Below are positions 44,665 through 53,414 of a stretch of DNA of 64,000 nt, piece after piece; positions within the stretch are counted from its first letter, which is position 1, and the number at the start of each line of letters is the position of its first letter. Under the pieces are notes generated by a model. It had not been told where the DNA came from and did not search any database. It was given only the letters and a program-made list of their open reading frames with translations. The position numbers and the translations under genes were made by a program. The DNA is taken from assembly GCA_037443785.1 (NCBI GenBank), contig JBBINR010000011.1:35258-99257 (forward strand), written 5' to 3'. The stretch is from JAQUOA01 sp037443785 (GTDB lineage Bacteria > Bacteroidota > Ignavibacteria > UBA10030 > UBA8401).

Positions 44665-47172
44665 ATGAAAAAAATACACATCATCATTTTTTTAACGGTC
44701 TTCTTTCTTCTGCCATTACACGGACAAATCCCTGCAAAGCAAGGCTGGTGGAAATTTGATGATGGCGTAAATATCTTAAAAGCGGAAACTGGAACGGCAT
44801 TGGAATTAGTCGGAACTCATCAAATCGTTGCCGGTCCGACGGTTGGCAATAGTGCGATACGAATTGGCGTCGGAAGCTATTATAAAATGAGTCACGGAAT
44901 AAGTGCGAATGGCGGAGGTTTAAAAGTGAATGAATATACCGTGATGATCGATTTCAAAGTTTCAAACAATGATACATGGAAATGTTTCTTCCAAACAGAT
45001 ATGAGCAATACAAGTGACGGTGAATGCTTTATCAATCCCTCGGGCGGAACGATCGGCGTTGCTGCCACTGGTTATTCGTCTTTTTCTGTTGTGCCAAATG
45101 AGTGGTACAGACTTATCCTCTCGGTAAAGAATGGTACCAAATTTCAATATTATATTGATGGTCAGTTGATCAATAACGCAACTGTTCAGACGGTTGATGG
45201 TAGATTTTCCCTTGATCCATCGCTGCTGTTGTTTGCCGATAATGATGGTGAAGACGGGGAAATAGATTGTGCTGAAATGGCAATTTGGAATTCAGCACTG
45301 TCGACTGCAGATATCGCAGCGCTTGGCGGATTTAACCATTATATCGCTCCCAAAACTACCCCAATTCTTCAGTATTTACAATCTCCAACACCGACATCAA
45401 TTATTATTTGCTGGCATGATACATCAACAGGGACAAGTGTTGAATACGGAACAACATCATCTCTTGGGTCAGTCGCCGCGGGTTCAAGTGAAATTATCGG
45501 TGCTTCGTACCGATGGCATACAGTTTTGCTGACGGGCTTAACGCCAAATACAGAATATTATTATAAAACCAAAAGTGGAAACAACGTTTCACAAGAATTG
45601 AAATTTAGAACTCAGCCTTTGCCGGGTTACGCCGGAAAAATTAGATTTTTACTCCTGAGTGATACGCATAATTCAGATACATCAAAACCAATGAGAGTGC
45701 TTACGGCGGCCAAGAAAAAAATTACGGAACTCTACGGCGCGGATATTCACAATCAAATAAACGCCGTGCTGCATTCCGGTGATATTGTGATGTCCGGAAA
45801 CAATATTGATGAATTCCCAAAATTATATTTTGCACCAATGTCGGTGTTTTCCACTTCAATTCCGTTTCTTACCGTTCAGGGAAATCATGATGTAGGATCG
45901 TATTTCTATTCGTACATGAAATACGACAGCATCTCATTGGCCGTTCCCCCTTTCCCACCAAAGGAAGAATTTTGGAATATTCGTTTTGCTAACACGCTTG
46001 TTATAGGATTAAACACGAACGGTACGGCGGTGTACGGTACAACGCAAAAGAATCTGCTCGACTCAAAATTAGCAAGTGCCCAAGCCGATTCTACAATTGA
46101 TTTTGTGATATGCTTGTTTCACCATCTTCCGTATTCCGAATTGTGGGGTGAAGGTGCCGGGTATTATCCGACCCCGAACTATGTGCGAGATGATTTGCTG
46201 CCGGTCCTTCAAAAATATTCCAAAGTTGTGCAGGTAAGTTACGGTCATACCCATGGATTTGAACGGGGAACGATTGAATCCAATACGAACGATGGTGATT
46301 TCCGTATTGTGTGCGGCGGCGGCGGCGGAGGGAATACCGATCGTTGGGGAGCATTTACCAATGTCGATTACCCTTCGATCCATGTTTCTCTCGATCATTT
46401 TTTCTATCAGATCGTGGAAATTGATGTTGCCAAAAAAACGTACATGGGTTCGATGTACAGTCTTGGAAATTCGAACAAGGCTTACGAAAATGAACTGTTG
46501 GATACATGGTATCGGAAGATTGAACAGCCTGCACCCGCTCCTCCATCGGTTTCTGATCCGACAATTCAGGTAAACAAAATTATTTTCAATACATCCCCAA
46601 TCACTGGTATGGATTCAATTATGACTGTGCGGATGCAGGCTGCCTACGATACGTCATTCGCTCAAATTGTTCTCGATACCATGATACACTGGAAAGACAT
46701 CTATGGTAAAGATGCGCAGTATAATCCTGTTGATAAAAATGCAGGGATGAATCTAACGAAACTTGAAATTCCACGGTCACGATTTAGGGATGGTGAATCA
46801 TTCTACTACAAAGTGAAATATCGTGACCATAACTTGCGTTGGAGCAATTGGTCTAATCGTTCAAACAGTTTCGCTGTTGCCGGTGTAGGAAAGGAATTAG
46901 CGCTGCCTACGGTATATCGTTTGGAGCAGAATTATCCTAATCCATTTAATCCAACGACCAGCATCCGCTATAGTATTCCAAGAGAGGGAAAGGTGAATTT
47001 GAAAATATTTGATGTACTAGGGCGCAAACTCGTAGATTTGGTGAATAAATATCAAAGTGCCGGTTCGTATACCGTAAATTTTGACGCTTCACCTTTTACA
47101 ACAGGTATTTATGTCTATAGGCTCGAATCGGGTTCATTCATCTCTACAAAGAAAATGATGTTTATTAAATAA
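44665..47172 (+). CDS. T9SS-exported metallophosphoesterase with LamG and purple-acid-phosphatase-type N-terminal domains
   Basis: Product of 835 residues from ATG 44665, where AAGG precedes the start and a signal peptide begins (KKIHIIIFLTVFFLLPLHGQ). An upstream in-frame ATG at 44581 is rejected as it puts 28 unlikely residues before the signal. Domains: LamG-like module (about 24-235), fibronectin/purple-acid-phosphatase N-terminal domain (about 250-330; SVEYGTTSSLGSVAAGS), calcineurin-like phosphoesterase (about 335-610; LLSDTHN, HSGDIVMSG, VQGNHDV, FHHLPYSE, YGHTHGFERG) and a T9SS sorting domain (EQNYPNPFNPTTSIRYSI). All metal-ligand motifs are present, so a surface phosphatase or phosphodiesterase is likely. 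It is closely related to the next gene. Confidence 0.88.
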   Translation: MKKIHIIIFLTVFFLLPLHGQIPAKQGWWKFDDGVNILKAETGTALELVGTHQIVAGPTVGNSAIRIGVGSYYKMSHGISANGGGLKVNEYTVMIDFKVSNNDTWKCFFQTDMSNTSDGECFINPSGGTIGVAATGYSSFSVVPNEWYRLILSVKNGTKFQYYIDGQLINNATVQTVDGRFSLDPSLLLFADNDGEDGEIDCAEMAIWNSALSTADIAALGGFNHYIAPKTTPILQYLQSPTPTSIIICWHDTSTGTSVEYGTTSSLGSVAAGSSEIIGASYRWHTVLLTGLTPNTEYYYKTKSGNNVSQELKFRTQPLPGYAGKIRFLLLSDTHNSDTSKPMRVLTAAKKKITELYGADIHNQINAVLHSGDIVMSGNNIDEFPKLYFAPMSVFSTSIPFLTVQGNHDVGSYFYSYMKYDSISLAVPPFPPKEEFWNIRFANTLVIGLNTNGTAVYGTTQKNLLDSKLASAQADSTIDFVICLFHHLPYSELWGEGAGYYPTPNYVRDDLLPVLQKYSKVVQVSYGHTHGFERGTIESNTNDGDFRIVCGGGGGGNTDRWGAFTNVDYPSIHVSLDHFFYQIVEIDVAKKTYMGSMYSLGNSNKAYENELLDTWYRKIEQPAPAPPSVSDPTIQVNKIIFNTSPITGMDSIMTVRMQAAYDTSFAQIVLDTMIHWKDIYGKDAQYNPVDKNAGMNLTKLEIPRSRFRDGESFYYKVKYRDHNLRWSNWSNRSNSFAVAGVGKELALPTVYRLEQNYPNPFNPTTSIRYSIPREGKVNLKIFDVLGRKLVDLVNKYQSAGSYTVNFDASPFTTGIYVYRLESGSFISTKKMMFIK

Positions 47173-47306
47173 GTAGTGCGTAATTCTTGAAACGTCATGG
47201 CTGTTGTATCGTACAACGACCGCATTTTATATGTGGTACACCCTGCTCTTTTTTTCTTCGCATTTTATTCCCAACAGATTTTATTTTTTGCTCTAATTCA
47301 AGATAC

Positions 47307-47350
47307 CACGTACGTGGGATTGTCCATTAAAGCGTGATACGGTAATTTGA
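47307..47350 (+). promoter_or_regulatory. Composite promoter/operator, site D (before second metallophosphoesterase)
   Basis: CACGTACGTG (47307-47316) within the palindrome CCACGTACGTGG, GGA, TTG (47320-47322), 20 bases, TAATTTGA (47343-47350). It lies about 80 bases before the ATG at 47431, leaving room for a normal leader. Confidence 0.7.
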
Positions 47351-47447
47351 TACTGCTTTACGATTCGTTTGTTTTGAAACGAATCGTATGGATATTTTCC
47401 GCGGCTTTGATTGAATTGATAATAGGTGCTATGCAAAAAAATATTCG

Positions 47448-49973
47448 ATGTTGGTTTTCTTATTGTGCGGCATTTCAATGGTCTACGGTCAAATCCCTGC
47501 TCGTCACGGGTGGTGGAAGTTCGACGACGTGACAAATATTTTAAAAGCCGATGTCGGTTCAGATTTGGCATTAGTTGGAACACATCAAATTGTTGCAGGC
47601 CCGGAAGCTGGCAACGGTGCGGTGAAGATCGGGGTTGGCAGTTATTATAAAATGAAACACAACATTGGTGCCAACGGGGGCGGCACATTGGTAAACGAGT
47701 ATACCATATTGATCGACTTTAAAGCGCCAAATATTGGTACATGGAAAACTTTTTTCCAAACAGATCCGAAAAATGCAAGCGACGGCGATTGTTTTATCAA
47801 CACGACTGGAAATATCGGAACGCAGGCAACTGGTTATACTTCATATTCAGTGAAGCAAAATGAATGGTATAGATTTGTCCTTTCAGTAAAAAATGGTGGG
47901 CAGCATATTTCATACTTAGATGGACAGATAGTAAAAGCCGGAAGTCCGTCGTCAGTCGATGGCAGATTTGCACTTGATTCTCTCTTGTTAATGTTTGCAG
48001 ATAATGACGGAGAGGACGGGGAGATTGAATGCTCTGAAATTGCAATTTGGAATTCTGTGCTGTCAAATAATGAAATTGCTCTCCTTGGCGGATTCGGACA
48101 TATTGTTGATCCACAACCGGTTCCTATCGTCCCGTATTTGCAGACCCCAACTCCAACGTCCGTTTATGTTTGTTGGCACGACACATCATCCACAGGAACG
48201 AGTGTTGAATATGGCACAACCTCATCACTTGGTACAGTGGCTGCCGGTAGTAGTGAGCTTGTTGGCTTAACCAATCGATGGCACACCGTTTTGCTGACCG
48301 GATTAACATCGAATACGGAGTATAGCTACAAGGTAAAAAGTGGGGCAAATTCATCTGCGATTTTTACGATGAGAACGCAACCTGCACCGGGATATACCGG
48401 GAAAATTCGATTTTTGCTGTTAAGTGATACACACAATCCTGACACATCAAAACCGATGAGAGTAATAACGGCGGCAAAGAAAAAAATTTCTGAGCTCTAC
48501 GGCTCCGACATTCATAATCATATGAATGCGGTATTGCATTCCGGCGATCTTGTCATCTTCGGAAGGAATGTTGACGAATATTCAAAACTTTTTTTTGCTC
48601 CTATGTCGGTTGTTTCGGCGTCAATTCCATTTCTTACTGTTCCGGGAAATCATGATCGTCCGGATAACGGGCGAGATGGAGATGCAGGACCAAACTATTA
48701 CACATACATGAAATACGATAGCCTATCGTTAATGCCGCTGCCCAATCCGCCGTCGGAAAGATTTTGGAGCGATCGTTTTGCAAATACAGTGGTTATTGGT
48801 TTGAACACAGATGTTGCATCGTCACTTGGTGAAGTTCAAAAAATATTGCTCGATCGTAAATTGGCTGAAGCTCAAGCCGATTCAACCATCGATTTTGTCA
48901 TGTGTCTTTCGCATCACATGCCGTACACCGAATTATGGGGCGAAGCAGTCGGTTATGATCCGGGGCCGAATTATGTGAAAAATGAGTTGCTTCCGATTTT
49001 ACAGAAATATTCTAAAGTGATTCAGTTAACCTACGGGCACACGCACGGATTTGAACGCGGAACGATTGAATCAAATACGAACGAAGGCGATTTTCGCATT
49101 GTATGCAACGGCGGTGCTGGCGGTGGTACCGATCGCTGGGGGGCATATCAAAATACTGATTATCCGAACATTCATATATCGCTCGATCATTTCTTCTACC
49201 AAATCGTTGAAATTGATGTCGCAAAAAAAACTTTTGTGGGATCGATGTACAGCCTTGGAAATACAGATACGCCATACGATAATCAGTTATTGGATACATG
49301 GTACCGAAAAGTGCCGCAACAGGCTCCGGACGCCCCTTCGGTTTCAGCGCCTACATTTTTGCAGGATAAACTTGTTTTCCACTCGTCTCCCATGAGCGGT
49401 CCCGATTCGCTGATGACGGTGCGAATGCAGATTGCTTATGACACAGCCTTTGCGCAGATCGTGGTAGATACAATGGTGAATTGGAAAAATGTGTACGGCA
49501 GAGATGGACAATTCAATCCAATTGATAAGAATGCGGGAATTGACTTGACTAACCTTCAAATTCCAGCATCACGTTTGGTTCAAGGTAAACCGTTCTATTA
49601 TCGCGTGAAATACCGCGACCACAATCTGCGATGGAGTGATTGGTCCAATCGTTCGAACAATATTACCGGTACGGCAAGGCAACAATCGCTGCCAACATCG
49701 TATGGTATAGAACAAAATTATCCTAATCCGTTCAATCCAACAACTACCATTAAATACCAAGTTCCTGTTCCCAGTTATGTTACACTTACAATTTATGATG
49801 TGTTAGGGAAAGAAGTCACAGCGCTTCAAAATGGGATGGTGAATGCGGGATATCATGAAGTGCTGTGGGATGGTTCTGCATTATCCTCGGCAGCGTACTA
49901 TTATTTATTTACTGCACAGAAAGAAGATAAAACGATCTATCGCCATGTAAACAAAGCAGTATTGTTGAAGTAA
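47448..49973 (+). CDS. T9SS-exported metallophosphoesterase with LamG module (paralogue); start region possibly frameshifted
   Basis: Product of 841 residues from ATG 47448, with the same domain order as the gene at 44665: LamG-like module, purple-acid-phosphatase-type N-terminal domain, calcineurin-like phosphoesterase (LLSDTHN, HSGDLVIFG, VPGNHDRPD, SHHMPYTE, YGHTHGFERG) and T9SS sorting domain (EQNYPNPFNPTTTIKYQV). The N-terminus looks short. An ATG at 47431 with AGG ahead of it is out of frame by one base because of an A7 tract at 47435-47441. With A8 the protein would begin MQKKYSMLVFLLCGISMVYG, a proper signal peptide. A natural slip, phase variation or a sequencing error could explain this. 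It probably forms one unit with the gene 40 bp downstream. Confidence 0.85.
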   Translation: MLVFLLCGISMVYGQIPARHGWWKFDDVTNILKADVGSDLALVGTHQIVAGPEAGNGAVKIGVGSYYKMKHNIGANGGGTLVNEYTILIDFKAPNIGTWKTFFQTDPKNASDGDCFINTTGNIGTQATGYTSYSVKQNEWYRFVLSVKNGGQHISYLDGQIVKAGSPSSVDGRFALDSLLLMFADNDGEDGEIECSEIAIWNSVLSNNEIALLGGFGHIVDPQPVPIVPYLQTPTPTSVYVCWHDTSSTGTSVEYGTTSSLGTVAAGSSELVGLTNRWHTVLLTGLTSNTEYSYKVKSGANSSAIFTMRTQPAPGYTGKIRFLLLSDTHNPDTSKPMRVITAAKKKISELYGSDIHNHMNAVLHSGDLVIFGRNVDEYSKLFFAPMSVVSASIPFLTVPGNHDRPDNGRDGDAGPNYYTYMKYDSLSLMPLPNPPSERFWSDRFANTVVIGLNTDVASSLGEVQKILLDRKLAEAQADSTIDFVMCLSHHMPYTELWGEAVGYDPGPNYVKNELLPILQKYSKVIQLTYGHTHGFERGTIESNTNEGDFRIVCNGGAGGGTDRWGAYQNTDYPNIHISLDHFFYQIVEIDVAKKTFVGSMYSLGNTDTPYDNQLLDTWYRKVPQQAPDAPSVSAPTFLQDKLVFHSSPMSGPDSLMTVRMQIAYDTAFAQIVVDTMVNWKNVYGRDGQFNPIDKNAGIDLTNLQIPASRLVQGKPFYYRVKYRDHNLRWSDWSNRSNNITGTARQQSLPTSYGIEQNYPNPFNPTTTIKYQVPVPSYVTLTIYDVLGKEVTALQNGMVNAGYHEVLWDGSALSSAAYYYLFTAQKEDKTIYRHVNKAVLLK

Positions 49974-50012
49974 AAACTAATTAACATTCTCAACCAATAA
50001 AAGGAGAAATAC

Positions 50013-52256
50013 ATGATGAAAAACTTGTTTCGAACATCCTTGCTATTGATAATAACAATAGCTCTTGTGTCCACCAGTGGATACGGGCAAACGCCTCAAG
50101 GAAAGTGGACGTTTGATAATGCATCAAATCTTACCGCTGCAGTTCCGGGGTTTGGAAAAGATCTTGTGCTTGTCGGATCGGATTCTGCCGTTACGGGACC
50201 CCTTGCCGGTAATGGTGCAGTGCGAATTCCGAAAGGAAGTTACTTTAAATTGGTACACGGAATTGCACCAAACGGCGGTGGCGCTTTGCGTGTTAACGAA
50301 TACTCGATGATGATCGACTTCAGGCTTCCCGATACAACAAAATGGTATACGTTCTATCAAACCGACACAACAAATGCAAGCGATGGAGAACTTTTCGTTA
50401 AGCCGAATACGGGGCTGGTTGGAAATGGCAGTACCGGATACTCGACAACAGGGGTAACTGATACACTGTGGCATCGGTTAGTTGTCTCGGTAAAAAATGG
50501 AACCCAATTCGACACCTATTTAGATGGAGTGCTTATTAAAACCGGTACGCCTCAAAACATCGACAGCAGCAGATGGGCGCTTGAAAGTTTTGTACTAATG
50601 TTTGCCGATAATGATGGTGATGACGGTACGATGGATGTTGCTGAGCTTCAAATTTGGAATCGTCCATTAACAACGAATGAAGTTGCTGATCTTGGAACAC
50701 CGATACCGGTAAAACGACAATCGAAATGGACATTCGATAATCCATTTAATCTTACAGCCGTTGCACCCGGATTTGGAAAAGATCTTGTACTTGTTGGAAA
50801 TGATTCTGCGGTGGCAGGACCAAGTCCTGGTAATGGTGCTGTACGCGTTCCACTCGAAAGTTATTTGAAATTGACACATGGATTTGCGGTAAATGGCGGA
50901 GGAACATTACGTGTTAATGAATACTCTATTATGATTGACTTCAAACTCCTTGATAACACCAAATGGTACACGTTCTTTCAAACAGATACGACGAATGCGA
51001 GCGATGGTGAATTATTTGTTAAACCAAACACCGGTGTAATTGGAAATGCTACCACTGGATATTCAACGACAGGTGTTACAGATAAATCATGGCACAGGTT
51101 AGTTCTCTCGAATAAAAATGGTACACAATTTAATACGTACTTAGATGGAGTTCTGATAAAAGCCGGTACGGCTCAAAATATTGATAGCAGCAGATGGGCA
51201 CTCGATAAATATTTGTTAATGTTCGGGGATAATGATGGTGACGATGCCGACATCGATGTAGCCGAACTGAGAATGTGGAACTATGCGTTAGGTGATGTTG
51301 ACGTTGCAGGTCTTGGAAAAGTTTTTGTCGATAGTCTTGTTGTAGGTAAATGGACATTTGACGATGCCTTAAATCTCAACGCCGCAGTTCCGGGATTTGG
51401 AAAAAACCTCGTTCTTGTCGGAAAAGATTCTGCTATTGCTGGTCCGATCGCCGGAAATGGAGCAGTTCGAGTTCCTAAAGGAAGTTATTTGAAATTAACG
51501 CATGGATTCAAACCGAACGGCGGCGGCGTAGATTCACTTGCGCGTGTTAATGAATATTCGATCATGGTCGACTTTCGAATACCCGATCTTGCCCGATGGT
51601 ATAATTTCTTTCAAACCGATACAAATAATGCAAACGACGGCGAATGTTTTATTAAATCTTCAGCAGGAACAATCGGAAATGCAACGACCGGATATTCGAC
51701 GACAGCTGTTACCCCAAGCATTTGGCACAGATTGGTAGTTTCTGTAAAAAATGGAGTACGCCATAATTACTATTTAGATGGTGCACTTATTAAAGCCGGA
51801 ACAGCTTCACCAGTTGATGACAGATTCTCACTTACCCGTTCCGTATTAATGTTTGCTGATGATGATGGTGATGACGGCGATATTGATGTCGCAGAACTCA
51901 GAATATGGAATTATTCGCTTTCGGATTCGGAAGTGGCAAAATTTGGTAAGGTCATTGTAACCGGAGTTCAACGCGATGAAGAAGCCGTCGCAACAGATTA
52001 TGATTTGTCACAAAATTATCCCAACCCATTTAATCCTGCAACGAAAATTAATTTCTCGGTTCTTGCGGATGGCTGGGTGAGATTAAAGGTATACAATCTT
52101 CTTGGACAGGAAGTTGCCACGCTGGTGAATCAGCAATTACGAGCCGGAAAGCATATTGCAACCTTTAATGGCAGCACTCTTTCCAGCGGTGTGTACTTCT
52201 ATAAGTTGGAAGCCGGTTCATTTACTTCAATAAAGAAAATGATGCTGCTGAAATAA
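50013..52256 (+). CDS. T9SS-exported protein with three tandem LamG-like modules
   Basis: Product of 747 residues. The start is supported by GGAG eight bases upstream, and a signal peptide follows (FRTSLLLIITIALVSTSGYG). Three modules of about 210 residues follow (about 27-236, 237-445, 446-660). Each begins with KWTFD and GFGKDLVLVG or a close variant and ends with an Asp-rich loop such as FADNDGDDGTMDVAELQIW. A T9SS type A sorting domain closes the protein (SQNYPNPFNPATKINF, LGQEVATLVNQQ, KKMMLLK). There is no catalytic domain: this looks like a multivalent surface lectin or adhesin. It lies 40 bp after the phosphoesterase and is followed by stacked terminators. Confidence 0.85.
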   Translation: MMKNLFRTSLLLIITIALVSTSGYGQTPQGKWTFDNASNLTAAVPGFGKDLVLVGSDSAVTGPLAGNGAVRIPKGSYFKLVHGIAPNGGGALRVNEYSMMIDFRLPDTTKWYTFYQTDTTNASDGELFVKPNTGLVGNGSTGYSTTGVTDTLWHRLVVSVKNGTQFDTYLDGVLIKTGTPQNIDSSRWALESFVLMFADNDGDDGTMDVAELQIWNRPLTTNEVADLGTPIPVKRQSKWTFDNPFNLTAVAPGFGKDLVLVGNDSAVAGPSPGNGAVRVPLESYLKLTHGFAVNGGGTLRVNEYSIMIDFKLLDNTKWYTFFQTDTTNASDGELFVKPNTGVIGNATTGYSTTGVTDKSWHRLVLSNKNGTQFNTYLDGVLIKAGTAQNIDSSRWALDKYLLMFGDNDGDDADIDVAELRMWNYALGDVDVAGLGKVFVDSLVVGKWTFDDALNLNAAVPGFGKNLVLVGKDSAIAGPIAGNGAVRVPKGSYLKLTHGFKPNGGGVDSLARVNEYSIMVDFRIPDLARWYNFFQTDTNNANDGECFIKSSAGTIGNATTGYSTTAVTPSIWHRLVVSVKNGVRHNYYLDGALIKAGTASPVDDRFSLTRSVLMFADDDGDDGDIDVAELRIWNYSLSDSEVAKFGKVIVTGVQRDEEAVATDYDLSQNYPNPFNPATKINFSVLADGWVRLKVYNLLGQEVATLVNQQLRAGKHIATFNGSTLSSGVYFYKLEAGSFTSIKKMMLLK

Positions 52257-52272
52257 ATAACAGCACGTCGAC

Positions 52273-52302
52273 ACTGTCAGATATTTTGAACTGACAGTTT
52301 TA
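52273..52302 (+). terminator. Terminator hairpin after the triple-LamG gene
   Basis: ACTGTCAG (52273-52280) pairs with CTGACAGT (52291-52298), followed by TTTATTT. It lies 17 bases after the stop. Confidence 0.75.
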
Positions 52303-52308
52303 TTTCAC

Positions 52309-52350
52309 ATGCCGCACTGATATACATATTTATCAGCGCGGCATTTTTAT
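52309..52350 (+). terminator. Second terminator hairpin
   Basis: ATGCCGCACTGATA pairs with TATCAGCGCGGCAT (one mismatch) across 52309-52344, followed by TTTTATTT. It backs up the preceding hairpin. Confidence 0.8.
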
Positions 52351-52390
52351 TTACGCTCGGGAGTTTTGAAAGTAATATTCTGATAGAGGT

Positions 52391-52421
52391 AAAAAGAGGC
52401 GATCGTACGTTCGCCTCTTTT
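52391..52421. terminator. Third, bidirectional terminator hairpin
   Basis: AAAAGAGGCGA (52392-52402) pairs perfectly with TCGCCTCTTTT (52411-52421). Its A/T-rich ends would allow termination in either direction. Confidence 0.75.
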
Positions 52422-52440
52422 AATTGATGCAGCAGCGAAG

Positions 52441-52529
52441 GTGATCTAAATCCCGGCAGGAGGTTATCCCGTTGTTGTGGAGCGGGAGATTGCGTTTCCG
52501 ATGATCTAACCGGTTGAGCTACTTCACTC
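52441..52529 (-). pseudogene. tRNA-like remnant resembling tRNA-Met in its 5' half
   Basis: Read on the minus strand from 52529, GAGTGAA, GTAGCTCAACCGGTTAGA and TCGGAA match the acceptor position, D-arm and anticodon stem of the tRNA-Met at 53746. About 28 of 35 bases agree from GTAGCTCA to AATC. The anticodon loop reads AACGCAA, so it lacks U33, and the D-stem has a mismatch. The 3' half is unrelated and contains another hairpin (TCCCG/CGGGA). It is therefore unlikely to be a working tRNA. It may be a decayed copy or a tRNA-derived repeat. Confidence 0.4.
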
Positions 52530-52586
52530 TAAAAAATTAAAAGATTTTGTCATTTTTATTTCTCAAAACCTATGTTGGTGATGAAG

Positions 52587-53414
52587 TTATTTTAGGTAAT
52601 CGTTTGTTTTCACTAGGGTATATTCAGGAGAACATTCAAATAGATTATTTAAAATATTTAAGTGTCCGGCACCGAAAACTATTAAAATCCGGTCTGTTGG
52701 CCGTGCATTAATTTTTTGGATATTTCTAAATATTCTCAAATTTCTATTGAACCACCAGCCAGTGACAAAATCGGGTCCAAAAAATTCATCTCCCTTTTTT
52801 TCATACTTAAAAACGCTGATCAAATAATTGCCTAAATCCTTTTTAATATTATCGTGATCGTTTAATCGCCTTAGTTCTGCAAGAATCCCTTTTGTTTTAA
52901 AGAGCCTTTGAGGGTTAAAATTCTTTAAAGTATCAGGATTCTTATAAAAGAAATTCATAAACTTTTTACTCTCAATACTATCTTTTTCGTCCAACACACT
53001 GTCCTGGTTTTCATAAAATTTCCCCCATGTGTCAACGCAATACAATTTTTTAATGCTTGTCAATTTAGCAAGCCGGAAACCAATCTGTTCGTCTTCGCTT
53101 CTATTTAATTTGTATTCTCCTTGTAAGTATTTGTCGTACAGCGAATCATACGTTGCCTGTTTTTCTTTTCCTCGTTCAATAACAATTATCGTAGGTTTAA
53201 ACTTTGCAAGCATATTGACGATGGAAATAATTTCGGTCTGGTATTGGGGATCAAGAACATCAATTTGATCGTTCGCTTCTATTTTCTTGATATCCCTATT
53301 CGGAAAACTAAAATGAAAAGTTCCTAAACTTAAAACCTCGGTTTTTTGTTCTTGAGGGTATGCAAAGGCACACAAAGCAAAAAGTAATAATCCTGTTGTG
53401 TGAAAAATTTTCAT
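52587..53414 (-). CDS. Exported DUF5694 protein (TraB/GumN-like)
   Basis: Product of 275 residues with a signal peptide (KIFHTTGLLLFALCAFAYPQ). EVLSLGTFHFSFPNRD near the start and ILIVFGAGHLNILNNL near the end are the paired motifs of the DUF5694 family, related to the TraB/GumN fold, where the His and Glu/Asp residues are thought to form a metal site. Members are exported and have unknown function; peptidase activity has been suggested for TraB relatives. The gene stands alone on the minus strand with the tRNA-like remnant on one side and tRNA-Met on the other. Base use is more AT-rich than that of its neighbours, which may indicate recent acquisition. Confidence 0.75.
   Translation of the reverse strand: MKIFHTTGLLLFALCAFAYPQEQKTEVLSLGTFHFSFPNRDIKKIEANDQIDVLDPQYQTEIISIVNMLAKFKPTIIVIERGKEKQATYDSLYDKYLQGEYKLNRSEDEQIGFRLAKLTSIKKLYCVDTWGKFYENQDSVLDEKDSIESKKFMNFFYKNPDTLKNFNPQRLFKTKGILAELRRLNDHDNIKKDLGNYLISVFKYEKKGDEFFGPDFVTGWWFNRNLRIFRNIQKINARPTDRILIVFGAGHLNILNNLFECSPEYTLVKTNDYLK

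Noticed and set aside
47431..47650. A separate small gene starting at ATG 47431 or 47426
   Set aside because: These frames run across the coding region of the phosphoesterase and show no family features; the ATG is better explained as the original start of that gene.
50100..52000. Tandem DNA repeats in the triple-LamG gene as a CRISPR or mobile array
   Set aside because: The period is about 630 bases, in frame, and corresponds to whole protein domains.
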